Positions 36,501 through 51,500 of a DNA stretch of 64,000 nt are shown here, piece after piece. Numbering within the stretch: the stretch's first letter is position 1; each line of letters opens with the position of its first letter. A program made the translations under genes and the position numbers. The notes beneath the pieces are model-generated. The model had not been told where the DNA came from. It made no database searches and saw only the letters and a program-made list of their open reading frames with translations. The DNA comes from Rhyzopertha dominica (lineage: Eukaryota > Arthropoda > Insecta > Coleoptera > Bostrichidae): positions 40,109,786-40,173,785 of the forward strand of contig QCXZ01000041.1 of NCBI GenBank assembly GCA_025024175.1. Direction: 5' to 3'.

Positions 36501-39500
36501 GAATTTAGAAAATGAAACTGGAATTTATCCTGGTTGGATTTATAATGGAGGTCTTTTTACAGCAAGAACAGAAGTAAGTAGCGTTGTAAAGTTGTGATAG
36601 TACCTAATCCATTGTGAATTTAAGCATAATTTATAAATATTTTTATGGTATTTAATAAGTAACCTATAGTGTCTAATATTTTGACAGTTACTAATACAAA
36701 GTTTGATCAAATAATGTGGTGAACAAAAAATCAAATTTATTAATTACATTTCAAATACTGTTTAACTCCTTCACTGTATTTGAATTGTGTCTTGAATCTC
36801 TTTTACTGTAACGTAAACTTACTTCGCAAGGTTTATTTTTACTAAGAAGTACTTAAGAATGTGTCATTTCCAGACAACGTTTCTTCTTGTGTGTTTTAGA
36901 GCAGTCCTATATTTGGAATGTATTGAGAATAAATCACTATAAATGTCTTTTAAAACATTCACAACATCATACTATGTCCTGTGACTTGAAGAGTCATGCC
37001 AATTGTACGAACAAATTCTTTGCAAGTGGTTTAAGTCCAAAAATGTTCAGTTTTCCGGCGCTTCTTTCATTGCTGTTGGCAAAACTAGATGAATGACGAT
37101 CTGGGCCAGTGTTTTTAGGCGATTCGAACGAAAATCATGTACTAATTTTGAAACAATTCTTCCTTTTTTTATTTGTCAACTTAAAACCAAATTTCAGTTT
37201 TTTTGTCAATTGTGACTTGTAAATGTTTATATCTAGCTAGCTTTTCCAATTTTTTGGCCACTATATGTGTGTGACAAGACAATGAAGTATGGTGCGGCTG
37301 CATTATTCATGTGCTACTGAGTGTTTTACAAATTCGTAGAAAAATTGATTCCGGATACTACACATGTTTTTATTAGGCAGATTACTAGAGAATAATCAAC
37401 TTCTGCCATATGTTAAAGCAATTGAATAAAGTCAATGTCGATGAGATAAAATTTTTCTAGTTCACAATTAAATGAAATTTATATAGTAGAAACCATTTTG
37501 TTGCATTGTAAACTGACCAATCAAAGTTATTTTGTTCACTTTACTGAAGCATATGATGTAGCCATATGTATCTCAAAAATGTGTTAATTTGACACAGAGT
37601 TGATGAAAATATTAGGCACTGAGCATCTTTGGTATTCTTCTCTATAGTTTGAGAGCCCAGTCAGTTTTAATGCCTTTATTCGCTGGACGATTCTAATGTT
37701 TTGTAAACAGCCCATCATGAAAACATGTTCTTCAAACGGCAACGGTACCGGCACAAATCCTGCTGAAAGCAATTAATATTAATTAATAATCAGACCTTTT
37801 TTTTTCTGGACACAAAAAGAATACTAGACTCGTATTTTAATGTGACTCAATTACAACCACTTAAAATGTCAATAATCATTTTCCAGTGCTCCTGGTGATT
37901 ATTAATTCTTGTGTTAGTATGAGCAAAATAAGTATGTTTTAATGTTGTTATATTTTTTTTCATATTCTTTATTTATTACTCATGTATTTGGCATTTATTT
38001 CGATTTATTTGGATTTTTCATTTGGGATTTATATGGATTTTAAGATTTATAATGGATTTCTTTTCCCATTTTCTAGAGAAAATACTTATTACCATGGAAT
38101 CCATCTTGTAAAACTGGGTTTTAGAATAAAAAAGCCAAATTTTATATTTATTATTGTCCAATTGTGCCAATTACTTTAAATTAGAGAAAAGACTAAAGTG
38201 ACCTTCAAATATTTACAGTAACCATGACACTTTATAATCCACATAGAGCGTAGAGGTTGATCTGACATGAATGACAAAACCTGAATGAAAAACTCATTCT
38301 AACATCCTTTTTCTCCAACTCCTTTATCACCTTGGTGCCAGGGGTAGCAGCAGGATGGGACCCGGCACTGCAGTCTTTAATGGTCGTATGCATGCAAATG
38401 CACACTTTAGTGCTGTTTGATTATTAATACTAATTACTTTCGGCAGGATTTGCACCGAAACGGTTGCCAGTTGGGGGATATGTTTTCATGACGAAGCGCT
38501 TAGAAAACATTAGAATCGTCCAAAGATTCATGGTAGTAAAATTGACTGATCTTTCGGACTACTAGCTAGTACAACAGTTCGAATTACAAAAATAAAAAGT
38601 TTTTTGAATCTTGCCCAGCTGTTCTGATTTTCCAACCGCTGTGAAAAGTGCCTTTTTCAGTTAAGGTGAGCTAAATGAAAGCTCTAAATCTTGGTCTCAA
38701 AATCATAATCGTATGCTGCTTTTAATTGGATATCAAAGTGGGTGGGACAAATTTGGCATACACTCGCTTCGTGTTTAAATTTTTATCAGTCAATTGCACT
38801 GAACCAAATAAAATGTGCAGATCATGAGCTCTTTCCCAATTTTTTAATCTTTTATTTTCTCTAACCATTTGACTTTCTCTTGAGATTCCTATTTTCTTAG
38901 CTACCTTCATCATATTAATTGATCAAAACCTAATGTCAAGGGAAATTAACTAATCTAATTTCAAATGCAATTTATTAATTAATAATAATTCACTTCAGGA
39001 ACGCCTTCTTGAATACAAGAGACTACAAACTCTAGGTCATGTTTTTGGAATAGAAAGTCATATACTTTCACCGGCAGATGCCGCAAAACTGTGTCCAATT
39101 CTTAATCAATCCAGTATAGTTGGAGCACTCTACAGTCCAGGTGATGGCATGTTGGATCCATCCATGTATTGCTCAGCACTCGTCAAGGGTGCCACTACCA
39201 GAGGTGCAGAAATACTGGAAAACTGTCCAGTAACGAACATTTTAACAGACTCCAGTTCTGGGGTGAGAAAAATTAAAGGAGTCGAGACTCCGCAAGGTGT
39301 GATAAAGACTAGTTGCGTTGTAAATGCTACTGGCGTGTGGGCACGAAATATAGCTCAAATGGTAGGCTTGGAGATACCATTAACGGTCTTCAAGCATTCA
39401 TATGTTGTGACTGAGCCTATACCTGGGGTTAAAGGTTCCCCAAATATTAGAGATCATGACGGTTCCATCTATTATAGAATGCAGGGTGAATCTCTACTTT

Positions 39501-42500
39501 TAGGAGGATACGAAAGGAATCCAGAAATTGTGAAGGAGGTCTGACACACAAATCATATTGAGCTGTTTTGATTGGTTTTAGTTTTTGTAGGTATCGAATG
39601 ACTTTCATTTCGGTTTGTATGAGTTGGACTACACAATTTTCAACAGCCTTTTGGAAAGGGCTAAGGAATTGACACCAGTAATAGCAACAACAGGAATAAA
39701 GTCAAATGTCTGCGGACCAGAAAGTTTTACTCCAGATCACAAACCTATCGTAGGTGAAGACCCTCGATTGCCAGGTATGTTTCTGTATGTGAATAAAATC
39801 ATCAATTTTATTGTTGCTCTTTTTGCGTTCCATACTTACTTCACTTTTTATTTTTATACCTATTAAATTGTTTTAGATGTTCATTGCTTGTAATTAGGAA
39901 GGACCTTGTTTATCCAATACAGTCATTAAATGAAAAACTATTCAAGGTGTTTAATTAAGAATGGGCAATCTCGGAACTGGAGATACTACACACTAAAATA
40001 TAGTGATTGAGCTTAACATACAAATGTTGCAGATTTACGAGATACAGGGTGTTCAAAGTTGGAATTTTAATTTAATATTTCTCAATAATTTTGTGATTTT
40101 AACCAGTATCGTCTGGAAAATTGGCAACATATCTTTTTTACCTAAAGAGTTATGACTAAAATGACTAGAAAATCTAAAAGGCAGTTCCATTTTCAATAAA
40201 AAAGGCACTCTTGTTTATTTCATGTAACTCTATCAGTTTTTGAGTTATTTGCGTTTTTGAATTTTGTTTGTTGTAAAATGAATTTATTCTTTTATATTAC
40301 TACAACGCTTGTAACAACAGTAAGGCAACAAATAACAATCAATAACAGTAATAAAAGAAAACTTCAAAGTAAATACTCAAAATGACCGCCTTCCACTTCA
40401 AAAAAATTTGTAAGGTGTATCCTTAAAGATCTTTGAATATTAAATAACAGTTGTCGATTATTTTTAATAATATTAGCAGCTTCTTGAATTTACTGTCGTA
40501 ATTTTTCGAAGGAATTAATTTTTTCTTTGTAAACCATGTCCTTCATTGGTGACCATATTGAGAAGTCTAGAGGGTTGAAATCTGGACTTCTAGGTGGTCA
40601 AACAAATTCACTGCCCCGTCCAATCCACCGGTGAGGAAAATGTTCATTCAGGTATTGACGTACTGGCAGAAAACAATGTGGCGGTGTCCCGTCTTGCATA
40701 AACCACATTTTCCACCTTATGGCTAGTGGTACATCTTCTAGTAGTGTGTTTAGATTTTGTTCAAGGAAGTTTAGAGCATGTGGATTTTCGGAGTCCCACG
40801 AATGATTGTTTTTCCAATTAAAAACACCTCGCCTAGTAAATGTCGTCTTATCGGTGAAAAGGAGGTTATTAAGCAAATCCTGGTGATCGGTTTGTTTACC
40901 TAGGATAAATTGAGCAAACTGTAGGTGAACTGGTAAATCTTGAGGTAACAAATTATAGACAGGAATATAGTGATATGAATGGAGATTATCTTTCTTTAAA
41001 ATTCTCCAGATAGACGATCGGCCTATTCCTGTTGCCGTACTTAATCAACGAGTACTGATATCTGGATCTGCATATCCTCATCTTCATCATTGACGTTGAT
41101 AGTTTTTCTAACACCAGTTAAGTTTTTTTGGGTTGTCTTCGAATTAGGTATAATTCTAAATACCTTCTGGCTGCACCAAGTCCACTACAATTTGACTGAG
41201 CAGTAACACAAATCATATCACGCATATCACTGTTAGAAATTTCATTATGTCGTGGCATTCTCTTATTTTAGAATTTTCACTACAAAATAATAAATTAGAA
41301 AAATACAATAAACCAGAGAAAACGTCGAGAAGTACGACTCCCTATATATTTCGGGTTCGGTCTGCGCCGCTGTATAGGAAGGTGTCGGTAGAGGTCGTTC
41401 GCTGCGTGCGGCGGCAGGTTTGAAAATGTGCTAGAAGCAGTGCCGTACTGATAATCTGCTGGTATTTATTTAACTTCAGAATGAAACAATGACCCCTTGG
41501 AAAACGTTTATTTACAAAACAATAAAAAAATTACAATAGTAAATCATAGAATGAGACAAAATGATATACTATTTACAATAATTCAAATAGCTGAACACAA
41601 AGAGAAATAATTGANATGCATACATAAATAGTATGTACAATAGCAAATAAAACTAANTTCGTGGTATAGTGTATGAATATTACATGTACAATAACGCTGC
41701 TTATACAATAGATAATTTACAANGTTCCCATTTTNAAAATAAGGGGTATAGAAATATCACATCATATGTATATAAAAAAGCTTAACGGGCTTCTTGTGCA
41801 GCTTTAGCAAAAAATTTCATTAAAATCAATATGTTCTGTAAACACCTATGGTTTTAGGGCACCGTGTTAATCTTATTTGATTTCCTACATGAAGGAATAT
41901 TGTACAATACATAAATTTTGTTACTGGCATTTACAATTATGGAAATTCAGTAAGTGAACCACACAATGCAAGTTTTAACAAATTAATGAAGACATTCATT
42001 AAGCTGTTCCAATTAAGATAATGAAGTGGAAGTTTTCTATTCTGATTTTATTCATTTAGCTTTTTATATTAAACTTATAACAATAATTGTATATGATGTT
42101 GAGCTGAACTAATAAATAGGAAATGTTTTTATTGTTACTAATATTCAATAATTTCATGGGTTCTAGGGTAGTTCGTATATGTATTGCTTGAAAATATAGA
42201 CTGAAAAAAAAACTCTTAAAAACATTTAGAAAACAAAGGTTTATAAACAGAAAACTTGAAACACCGATAGTTTTTGTATTTACTTATATTTTTGTATTAC
42301 TATACTGAGTGCTTAACAAATTCATTGTAAGTAATGATTCATTAAGAAAATGCATTTATGGATGTGAATAATATAAAATAATACTTTATGTCCGCAAATT
42401 GCAAACTTGACACTTGTAACGATATAGAATAACTTAATTTATCCCTTATGCTGGAACTTGCGCATTTTCCGCCTTACTTGTCTTGCTTCCTTTGGAGTCT

Positions 42501-45500
42501 GCTGGTTTTCTTGATGCCATCGCTTGCACCACAAAGGAATTCCTATATGACAGGATTCCTCTTCAGAAGCGCAATTGCCAGTACCTTCTCTACCGTCCTT
42601 CGTCTTCCATGGGGATGCCGTTTTGCATAGCATAATTGTGACAAGATCCCCCTGTGAAAAAACAAAGAATTATTCATTATTTTTTAAATTAGATCTAGGT
42701 ATTTCACCTACCTTTAAATAAGTTTCTTAAAGAAGGGGAGTCTGCAAGTTCTATCAATGCCCCCACACCTCCAGATTTATTTTTGTACTTCCTTTTCAAT
42801 TGTGAATGTAGGCCTCTTTGTTTTCCACCGTATGCATAAGGCGCCTTTTTCTAGATGACCCGTTTGCTCTTAACATGTCTAGAATGCCCCGGAAACAGGA
42901 TGTCCACTCACATTAGATATGTGCCTTGGCTGTCTTGTAAACCAGAACAACTAGCTGCTAGATGTTTCAGCTAAACTATATGATATGTTAGTTCCTAAGA
43001 CATCATAAACACACAANTTTTTTACAGGTTAGGTTAGCACGTTCTACACCAACTTAATCGGTACGCTTACATAACTGCTGGATATAACGAGGGAACAGCA
43101 TCTACTCGCAATTTTCACGTAACTAGATTCAAGCTACAAATTCTATAATTGCAAAAAGAAAAGCCATGCATATATGAAAGCATTGTTATTTTAATTTAGC
43201 TATATTAACAAACAGCATGCACTTACTTTTCAGCATTAGAAGGAAAATAATCCATTTTTCCCACAAGCACATCACTGCATCCTCAGACCAAGCAACGACA
43301 CTGTTGCATAATGTTAGTTGCTACAGGAATCTAGGGGTACCTATGATAAGTTTTCATAACAAAAATAGTTTCACAATTGCTATTGTACTACTTACATTTT
43401 ACAATCAGATGGTGGTGATATTGGATTACACTCCTTAAACCAACCAGTACTGCTGCTAAGTTAATGAATTCTACATTAATGAAGTACATTTCCTTACTCC
43501 AAATAGTTACTTAACGCAGACTCCTGCTGCTTTTGTACTTTAGATTTTGTTGTCAGACTCAGACAGCAAAAAAAGATGCTGGAGTCACTAACTTCGTGTA
43601 CCTCCACAAAGCAGTAAGACCACTATAAACCAAAGATTAATCAATAACAATATCTTATCCCCCAATAACTACAAATTTACCAAGTTTATTCTTGTAGCAG
43701 TGCAATCGGCACGCACAGCCGTAGTTCAACCAACGGTGTAACTATACAACAAAAGAGCCCAGAGTACTACATCATGACATTTCAACAATGGTAACTTACC
43801 AGGCTTCACTCGTTCTTAACACTTTTATGTAATAATAACGCAACGAAAGGAAATTAACGTCCAAACACCAAACAAAGTCGCACTTAACCCTATAATTCGA
43901 AAAAGCAATATGGCGGACAAATGCGTAATCATATGCACGGCGCAGGCGTGCAAGGGTGCCAAATTTTTTTCACAATAGTAATAATGTTAAAATCAATCTC
44001 TGAAATCCATTCAAAGGTTATTTATATATCGCCAAATAATTCAGAGTATTAAATCACAACCAAAAATATTCATAAGCACCAGTAATAAAAAGTTNGTAAT
44101 AAAAGTGAGTGGAATAAAGTGAATTTCTTATAACAATATAAGGAAAAATTGTGCAATCTGACAACTACACAGTTTGAGGTTGCAACGAGATTGACCAATC
44201 GGAATGCAGAACCACCGCGCTCGTGCTGCCCTCTCAGCTCCTTCCCAACTGAAGACAGAGACAAACATAATAGAATAATGCTAATGTTAAACAAGGATAA
44301 AATTTCGCTCAAAACCGAACCAATTTCCCTATTTAGTTGGCGTTCTGAAAATTTTTCTATGCAATAAACACTTATTAAGTGACAGTAAAATTGTCAAATT
44401 TTTCTTTACATGAAAAATTGATGTGCTGAAACAAGCCTACTTGAAAAAAAGTCAAATTAATAACGGTGACTTAGGAGTCTTTACACTGAATATTTAAAAT
44501 GCAGATAACTCAAAAACTGATAGAGTTACATGAAATAAACAAGAGTGCCTTTTTTATTGAAGGTTTTAAGTTTTCTAGTCATTTTAGCCATAATTCGTTA
44601 GGCAAAAAAGATATGTTGTAATTTACTTAAGTAACAGGGTGTAACTACCTGTATTACATAGTGCTAAATTTAGCATTAAATTCGTAATTCTCTTGCCAAA
44701 AAAACATAAAGTTGGCAATTTTGCAGACGATACTGCTTAAAATCAAAAAATTATTGAGAAATTTCAAATTAAAATTCTAACTTTGAAACTTTGAAACCCT
44801 GTATCTGTATCATCACCATAAACTTTTTTCATCAATTCATATGTCTCAGGGAATCTGTTTTCAAGTTTAACACAAAATTTTATATTTGCTCTTTGTTCCA
44901 TTTTTTTTTAACAGCATATTTTTTTTTGAAATGGCTGTAAATTTGACATCTGTCATCTGATTTACATGAACATAGGTGCATTTGAAAGAGGACACTACCT
45001 GAATGATTTAAAACTGACATTTTATTTTTATTACCGAATTTTTACTTAAAATTCTTCATTAGTTAATAATTTATTATCATTTAAACATACTTTCACATTA
45101 GACAACTTTAAAAGTTTACATTTTTGTAATATTCAAATTTTAAGAGACATACAAAATTTAAATGCCTAAAATTGGACAGTTCTAAAGATTCTTGTAATTT
45201 CATTTCTCCCATACTAAATTATTCATTTGAATGCTTTATTTCATTTAATTAATTTATTTGCATCATAATTTCTTACATCTGTATTCTTTGGTTTTGACGA
45301 TGGCTTATTAGGCAAAAGCGCTTACCTTATAATAAAATAAAGTGGATTTAAACTTGGTGAGGTTTGTTCAAGAAATCAACTTTAAGCCAAAGGATCAACT
45401 TTCAAAGTTTTAATATTTGTTTAAAGACTATTAAGTTTTCTTTACTGTGTGCTTTTCTCTGCTTCTGAAAAGGAAAATAATTCATGATATTGTTGGATAA

Positions 45501-48500
45501 ACCTGTCATTGACTTGTTATTANTATTTTNTATAAATTATAATGATTAAGAGTAATTGTGAACTTTATACTTTAGGACTGTATCATTGTTGTGGCTTCAA
45601 TTCTTCGGGAATGATGTTAAGCGCTGGCTGTGCAGAACAATTAGCAATATGGATATCACAGGGAAGACCTGAGCTAGCAATGTTTCCATACGATATTCGT
45701 AGATTCACACCGTCAGTTCGCGAGGACAGAGCTTTGATCACCGAGAGAAGTTTTGAGAGTTATGGGGACACCTTCAGCATAAAATATCCCCATGATCAAC
45801 CCTTAGCTGGAAGGAATCATAAGATTAGCGTATTTCATGAAGTAAGTACAATACTTAAGCAAAGTTTAACCTAAGGAAGAGTGCATGTAAAGAATTCATA
45901 GAATGAGTAGGTGAAATCTGTAGTTGTGTAAATTATTTCATGAAAATAATTCGTATGATAAGGGTTTAATTTCATTTGCTTATCTTTTGATTTACATTTC
46001 TTATAAATTAAATCATTGTAGATGACAATCCCTACTAGTCCTATATAAAACAGCATTAAAGAAGCTATACTGAAAAATGTGTATTAGAGGCATCTCTTTC
46101 ACTTTGATTTGTATAATCAGTAACATTACTTTTCTCCTTATAATTTAAAAATATAATTATTGTAGGATTAATTAATGGAACTGTGCTCCATTCAGAAATG
46201 CCAAGAAGAAGAAAGAGAGTAACAATTTTGTGGTGTCCATCAACTTTGCGATAGTTTGCCCTCCTTTGTTGGAGAACGCTTTTTGTTCTGAGTTTTAGGG
46301 ATCCTGCGTCCCACAGGGATACACGATCGCTACTCCCCTAAATATGGCTTTTATGACACCCCGTTAAAGTATTCTAATGGAGCATCATGTATATGTATAG
46401 TCCTGACAAAAAGCCACAAATTTAAAAAAGTCTAGACATTTTAGACACAAAATTATATAACAAGGATATATTTATGTTTGAATTAGTAAAGTTGATTGTT
46501 TTAACTTGAGATTAAGCTGATCAACTAACCAAGCTAGTATTTTAAGAAAGATTGAAGATACTTTATTTTTAAAATAATTTAATATGAATATTAAACATTC
46601 ACACAAATTATAAAGCCAGTAGGTCAGGACAAAAGGCCGAAAGTCAGGATATGTCCGGACAGATGGCAACCCTACATGCAAGGGACATTATTATCTTTTA
46701 CACCATATTATCTAAAAATTAACGTTTTGATTATATCTACTTTATACACTGGGAAGCATAACTGTAGCCCCACCTTGAATTATCAGTTTTTCTTGGCGAA
46801 ATACAAACGCAATTTAATTTATTAATAAGTTCCATAATTTAATTAATTAATTTCTAAACGCATAACTATAGTGATACTTAAAAAAATTTTTAGGTGTTTG
46901 TGATTGAACATCAAAAAAATGTTTATAAATATTTTGTTATTATTAACTGTCACTGTGTTGTAACAATTGTGTTAGAAAGCTAAAATCTTGGCTTTTTGGG
47001 ATGAGGGCTGTAGTCGCCGAAAAATTGCTCAAAGAATTAACCAGTTTCGTAAAGTTGTCGCCAATTATTTGCGGACAGTATGGCACAAACAAGAAAGGTG
47101 GTCCTAAGAGAAAAATTTCGCCTAGAACTGCAAGAAGAATTATTGCTACAAGTAACACCTTAAAAAGTCGAAAAAGAATTGCCCAAGAGTGCGGGCTTGG
47201 TGTTTCAAAATGCACTATAGGGAGGGTTCTGAAGAAAAGTGAACACATTGTACGCCGAAAACTAAGCAAATGTCCGAGACTTCTTTCTCACCATAAAACA
47301 GCCCGTTTGGAATTTGTTCGTGAGAATATGAATCTAAATTGGAAAAATGTAAACGAAAACTTTACAGTTAAACCTCGAATTAAACCATATTATTTCAAAA
47401 AAATCAGATTATCTTTTCTGATGAAAAAATTTTTTATCTTGATGGTCCAGATGGTTCAATGGTTATTGGCGAGATTTAAGGAGAGAACCTGAGTATTTTT
47501 CAAAACGACACTTTGGAGGTGGTATATTAATGGTATGGGGTGCCTTTACAAAAGCAGGCATTTTAACATTGGCTTACCCATCAACACGAATGAACAGTCG
47601 AGGGTACATTTAAGTTACAAACAAGATTTCATTTTCCAACGAGATAATGCGAGGATTCATGTCAGTAGAGAGTCGACGGCTTGGTTTGCCAACCAGAATG
47701 TTGAATTGTTAGAGTGGCCCTCTTGTTCACCTGACATGAACCCATTTGAAAAGCTTTGGGGTATCTTAGTTCGGCAAGTATATGTGGATAACTGACAGTA
47801 TACCACCATAAATGAACTGAAAAATTCATTAGAAGAGGTTTGGGCTAATTTGGAACCAGAAATATTAAATCATTTGGTTGAAAGCATGAACTCTAGAATT
47901 TTTTAACTAACTAGGAAGAATGGAGGCCAAACCCATTATTAATTTACAAATGTTGTGTTAAAATTTGTTCAATTCTGTGTGAAATTTGGATGGGGCTATA
48001 GTTGTGCATCCAATCAAAAAAATTATTTAATTAAAATATGGGAACTGTTAATAAATTACTCTGAATAGTGTACTTCTTATTATTTTTGTTTCTTTATCCT
48101 TCTTGTTAGTATTTTAATTTACATTTACATTTGACAAAGAAAAACTTAAAATTTAGTATGGTGCTATAGTTGTGCTCCACAGTTTATAATATACACAAAT
48201 AAAACTAAATTGAAATATAATTATTTGCAAGTGCTTTACACGTAATATCAAATCCGTCATAATTCATTAGATAAAATTCATCAATATCCTACTGTTAGTT
48301 TAAACTTATTGAATTTTTTAATATTTCATTTCTCTTAAAGGCTTTAGTGGCGAAAGGAGCAGTTATGGAACAGTCACAAGGATGGGAACGACCAGGATAC
48401 TTTATCAAAGATACTACAGCACCGGTCCGTGGGTTTGATTGGTATGGCTACTATGATCACGTCAGAAACGTTGACCAAAGGTATCAAAAACAGTTAGAAG

Positions 48501-51500
48501 GCGACTACACATTTGGTTTCTCAAAGCACCATGAATTGGTACAACATTTTTGAAAATAACTTTAACAGCATTCTAACTAAACTGTTATAGATAGGAGAGG
48601 AAGCACTGGCAGCACGAAATAATGTTGCTGCCTTTGATTTGTCATACTTTGTTAAAATGTACTTGACTGGACCGGACTCTCAGGAAGCTGCCGATTGGTT
48701 GTTCACTGCCAATGTCGATAGAGTGCCAAATAGGGTGGTCTACACTTGTGCCTTGAATGCCAAAGGTGGAATAGAGGCTGATGTACGTGTTATTAAACTG
48801 CAGCAAGGTTTAGGAACACTTGTTGGGCCAATACTAAAGGTAATCAGTGCTCAAAATTATAATAGTTCCTTATTAAATTTGAGAATTTTAAGGGAACTGG
48901 TTTCTACATTGCTGGAGGTGGTTCTACGGGGTATCAAACAATGTGTCACTTAAGAAAAGAACTGCAAAAGAAGAAGTTTAAATCAGTGATTACTGACATC
49001 ACAGAAAGATTAGGAATACTATCTGTTCAAGGACCCAAAAGGTGAGATTATTGTGTAAAAATAACTTAATAAGGCTAAAGGCATTATATCTGTCCCAATA
49101 TAGCAAAATAGGACAAAGTTGTGCCCACCTCCTACACTGCCAGCCTAAAGTAAAAACCAGTTAGTGGAACTTTTTTGAAAAATGAGTTATATTAATTCTT
49201 TAAAATGCATGTCTATGCTGTGCTGTCTACACCTCAAGTAACTGCAGATAGTACTATTTCGCTGTCATTACAGCTCATCAGTGCAGTTTAGGTCTAGTGT
49301 AGACAACACGGCATAGAACTGGTTTTGCTTATATACCAAAAAAAATTTACTTGAAGTATTCAAATTTTAGGTTAGATCCTTAACTATATAATATGGATAT
49401 GAGTAAACGTAACATCCAGTTTGTATGGTACATGTTTCTTACTCAAACACTACAACGCTCATCTTTTGGAAATCTGCAGACACATAATGAGTTCATGATT
49501 TTAACCGTCAATCATTAACGTTATATTTACCGCAGAAGCGAACCTTTGTCAAAATTTTAGTACAAGGACCAGCGGCTAGGCGCTAAGGTGGCATAAATCT
49601 ATCACAAATAATTTACATGCATTTTGGTATGTAAGCGACATCCAGTTATTTAGAGATCAGTGTACCAACATTATCACTTTCTGAAGTTTCACAAAATCAC
49701 TAACAGCATATAGAATATACTTTTGCCATCTTTCTTGTAGATTTTTTTGATTGTTTGTGCATATTAGTAGGATTTTGGGCCCTGCCCACATGATTTTTTT
49801 TTAATTTTGCCATTATATAGAAAATCAAATTTGTGATCGAAAAGCACTCTTGCAATTTTTTTTGTTAAGTTAATAATTTTGTAGTTATTTAGAAAAAAAG
49901 ATTCTAAAAATTTATGGATTTTTGCTGATATCACGAGAACCGTTTGTCGTAGAAAAAAAATGTGTAGAGAGAAAAAATGCTCGAAACCTGAATATTATTG
50001 ATCGTATAATATAAAAAATAAAAGCATAAATGTCATTTTCATATGTGAAAGTATTGATTCAATTTGCAGCGTTTTTTAATAAGCCTATATAATTGACTTG
50101 TGCCATTCAATCAATTTTTAAATGGCGATAACTCAAAATTAGGAAGGCAATATACCTTTGTCTTGTAACAATTATAGTGTTTCTTTTTCATTATTCTGAA
50201 AAAAAAATTGCTAGGTAAATTCTGTGATAATATTTTATAACAACTGTGAAACCTAACAATGTTGATTAATATCAGAAGAGACTGCACTATAAAATAAAAT
50301 TTAGATGAGCTGGCACCATATCTTTCAAATCAAAATTTAAGCTCTTATGTTGCAGTATCCATAGACTTAATAATTATTAATTGTAACTGGGTGTTTTTTC
50401 TTTTAAATTTTCATTGATTATTACTGAAGCTGTTAATTCCATATTGCAGTAGCGAAGTTTTACAGTCCATGACTGAATATCCCATTACGGATGAAAAATT
50501 GCCAGCTGGTATGTCCCAAATCATAACAATTGATGGGCACAAGTGTCGAGTAATCAGGATCAGCATGATTGGAGAATTGGGCTATGAACTGCATATACCT
50601 GTGGCCTCGTGCTTGCCTATTTACAACAAACTTGTGGAAGCAGGGAGAGGATTCGACATGAGGCATGCCGGCTTTAGAGCCCTCTTCTCTTTAGGTTGTG
50701 AAAAAGGTATGTTGTGATACTTTCCTTAAATAAAAACAGCCTAACATAACGGTTATTAAATGATAGAAAATGGCATAAGTTAGTGAACAGTATTTGAAAT
50801 TATGTTTTGCTGTACACTTCAACAAAGTTATTTCCAATTTACATCATTGTGCATGAGAAACTTTGTTGGTTTGGGAAAATTGCATGAATTTCATTAAGTT
50901 TTATTATTTATTGATGTAAATTAATTTGGAGTAAAATGGGGCCCAAAAATTTTTTTCTATATCATAAATGGGATAGTGCATAAAAATTGCAATCGGGATA
51001 TATACCTTAGGTATATTTATACCTAGAAGCGGGCAAAGTCTAAATAAAGGTAGGGTTTCTAAGCCATTTTATGTTACCAAACTATCAAAACTTGAATTTT
51101 AATTAGGTATTTGTCCAAAAACTTCTGATGAAGCATTTATGTCAATCACCCTGTACTTATATATCATTTTCAACATGTCAACATTTAATGCATCCAACAC
51201 ACAGTATGCTTCTACTTTATAAACTGTTTCATAATCATAATAATGTTTTGTTAGATTCAGTTTAAAAAATTGTGTCTTCTGCTAAAACGAGCTTTGTTAT
51301 AAATTTCTATTCTTTCTGTTCATTTGTATGGGTTTTGGTTTTCATAATATTTGATTGATTTCTATGGACTCTGATCATAATGAAAAAACAAAGCTTGTAC
51401 ATTTGTAATTAATGTTTGACAGATATACAAACACTCACCAATCCAGCATACAATCAAGCCTTTTTGAGTAAAATACCTAGATTTTAAATCCTTTGGGTGC

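Larger units (their letters stand above)
40043..44803 (-). mobile_element. 4.76-kb TIR-bounded segment with DD41D transposase remnant
   Basis: The left end (40043-40270, TACAGGGTGTTCAAAG) is matched in inverse orientation at 44490-44803 (ending in AAACCCTGTA), with about 230 bp of diverged homology. The right copy carries an extra stretch at about 44618-44700. On the minus strand a transposase remnant runs from an ATG near 41260 to about 40510. The 3.2 kb between the transposase and the right TIR is much more than such elements need, and it contains the possible gene at 42590-43930. Confidence 0.65.
39775..45575 (+). other. SARDH intron 4 (5.8 kb)
   Basis: This intron is mostly occupied by the TIR-bounded segment at 40043-44803. 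Both sides of that segment are AT-rich and non-coding. Confidence 0.8.

Noticed and set aside
42448..42630. 60-codon + strand ORF in SARDH intron 4
   Set aside because: It is antisense to the last exon of the possible nested gene and has no recognisable domain.
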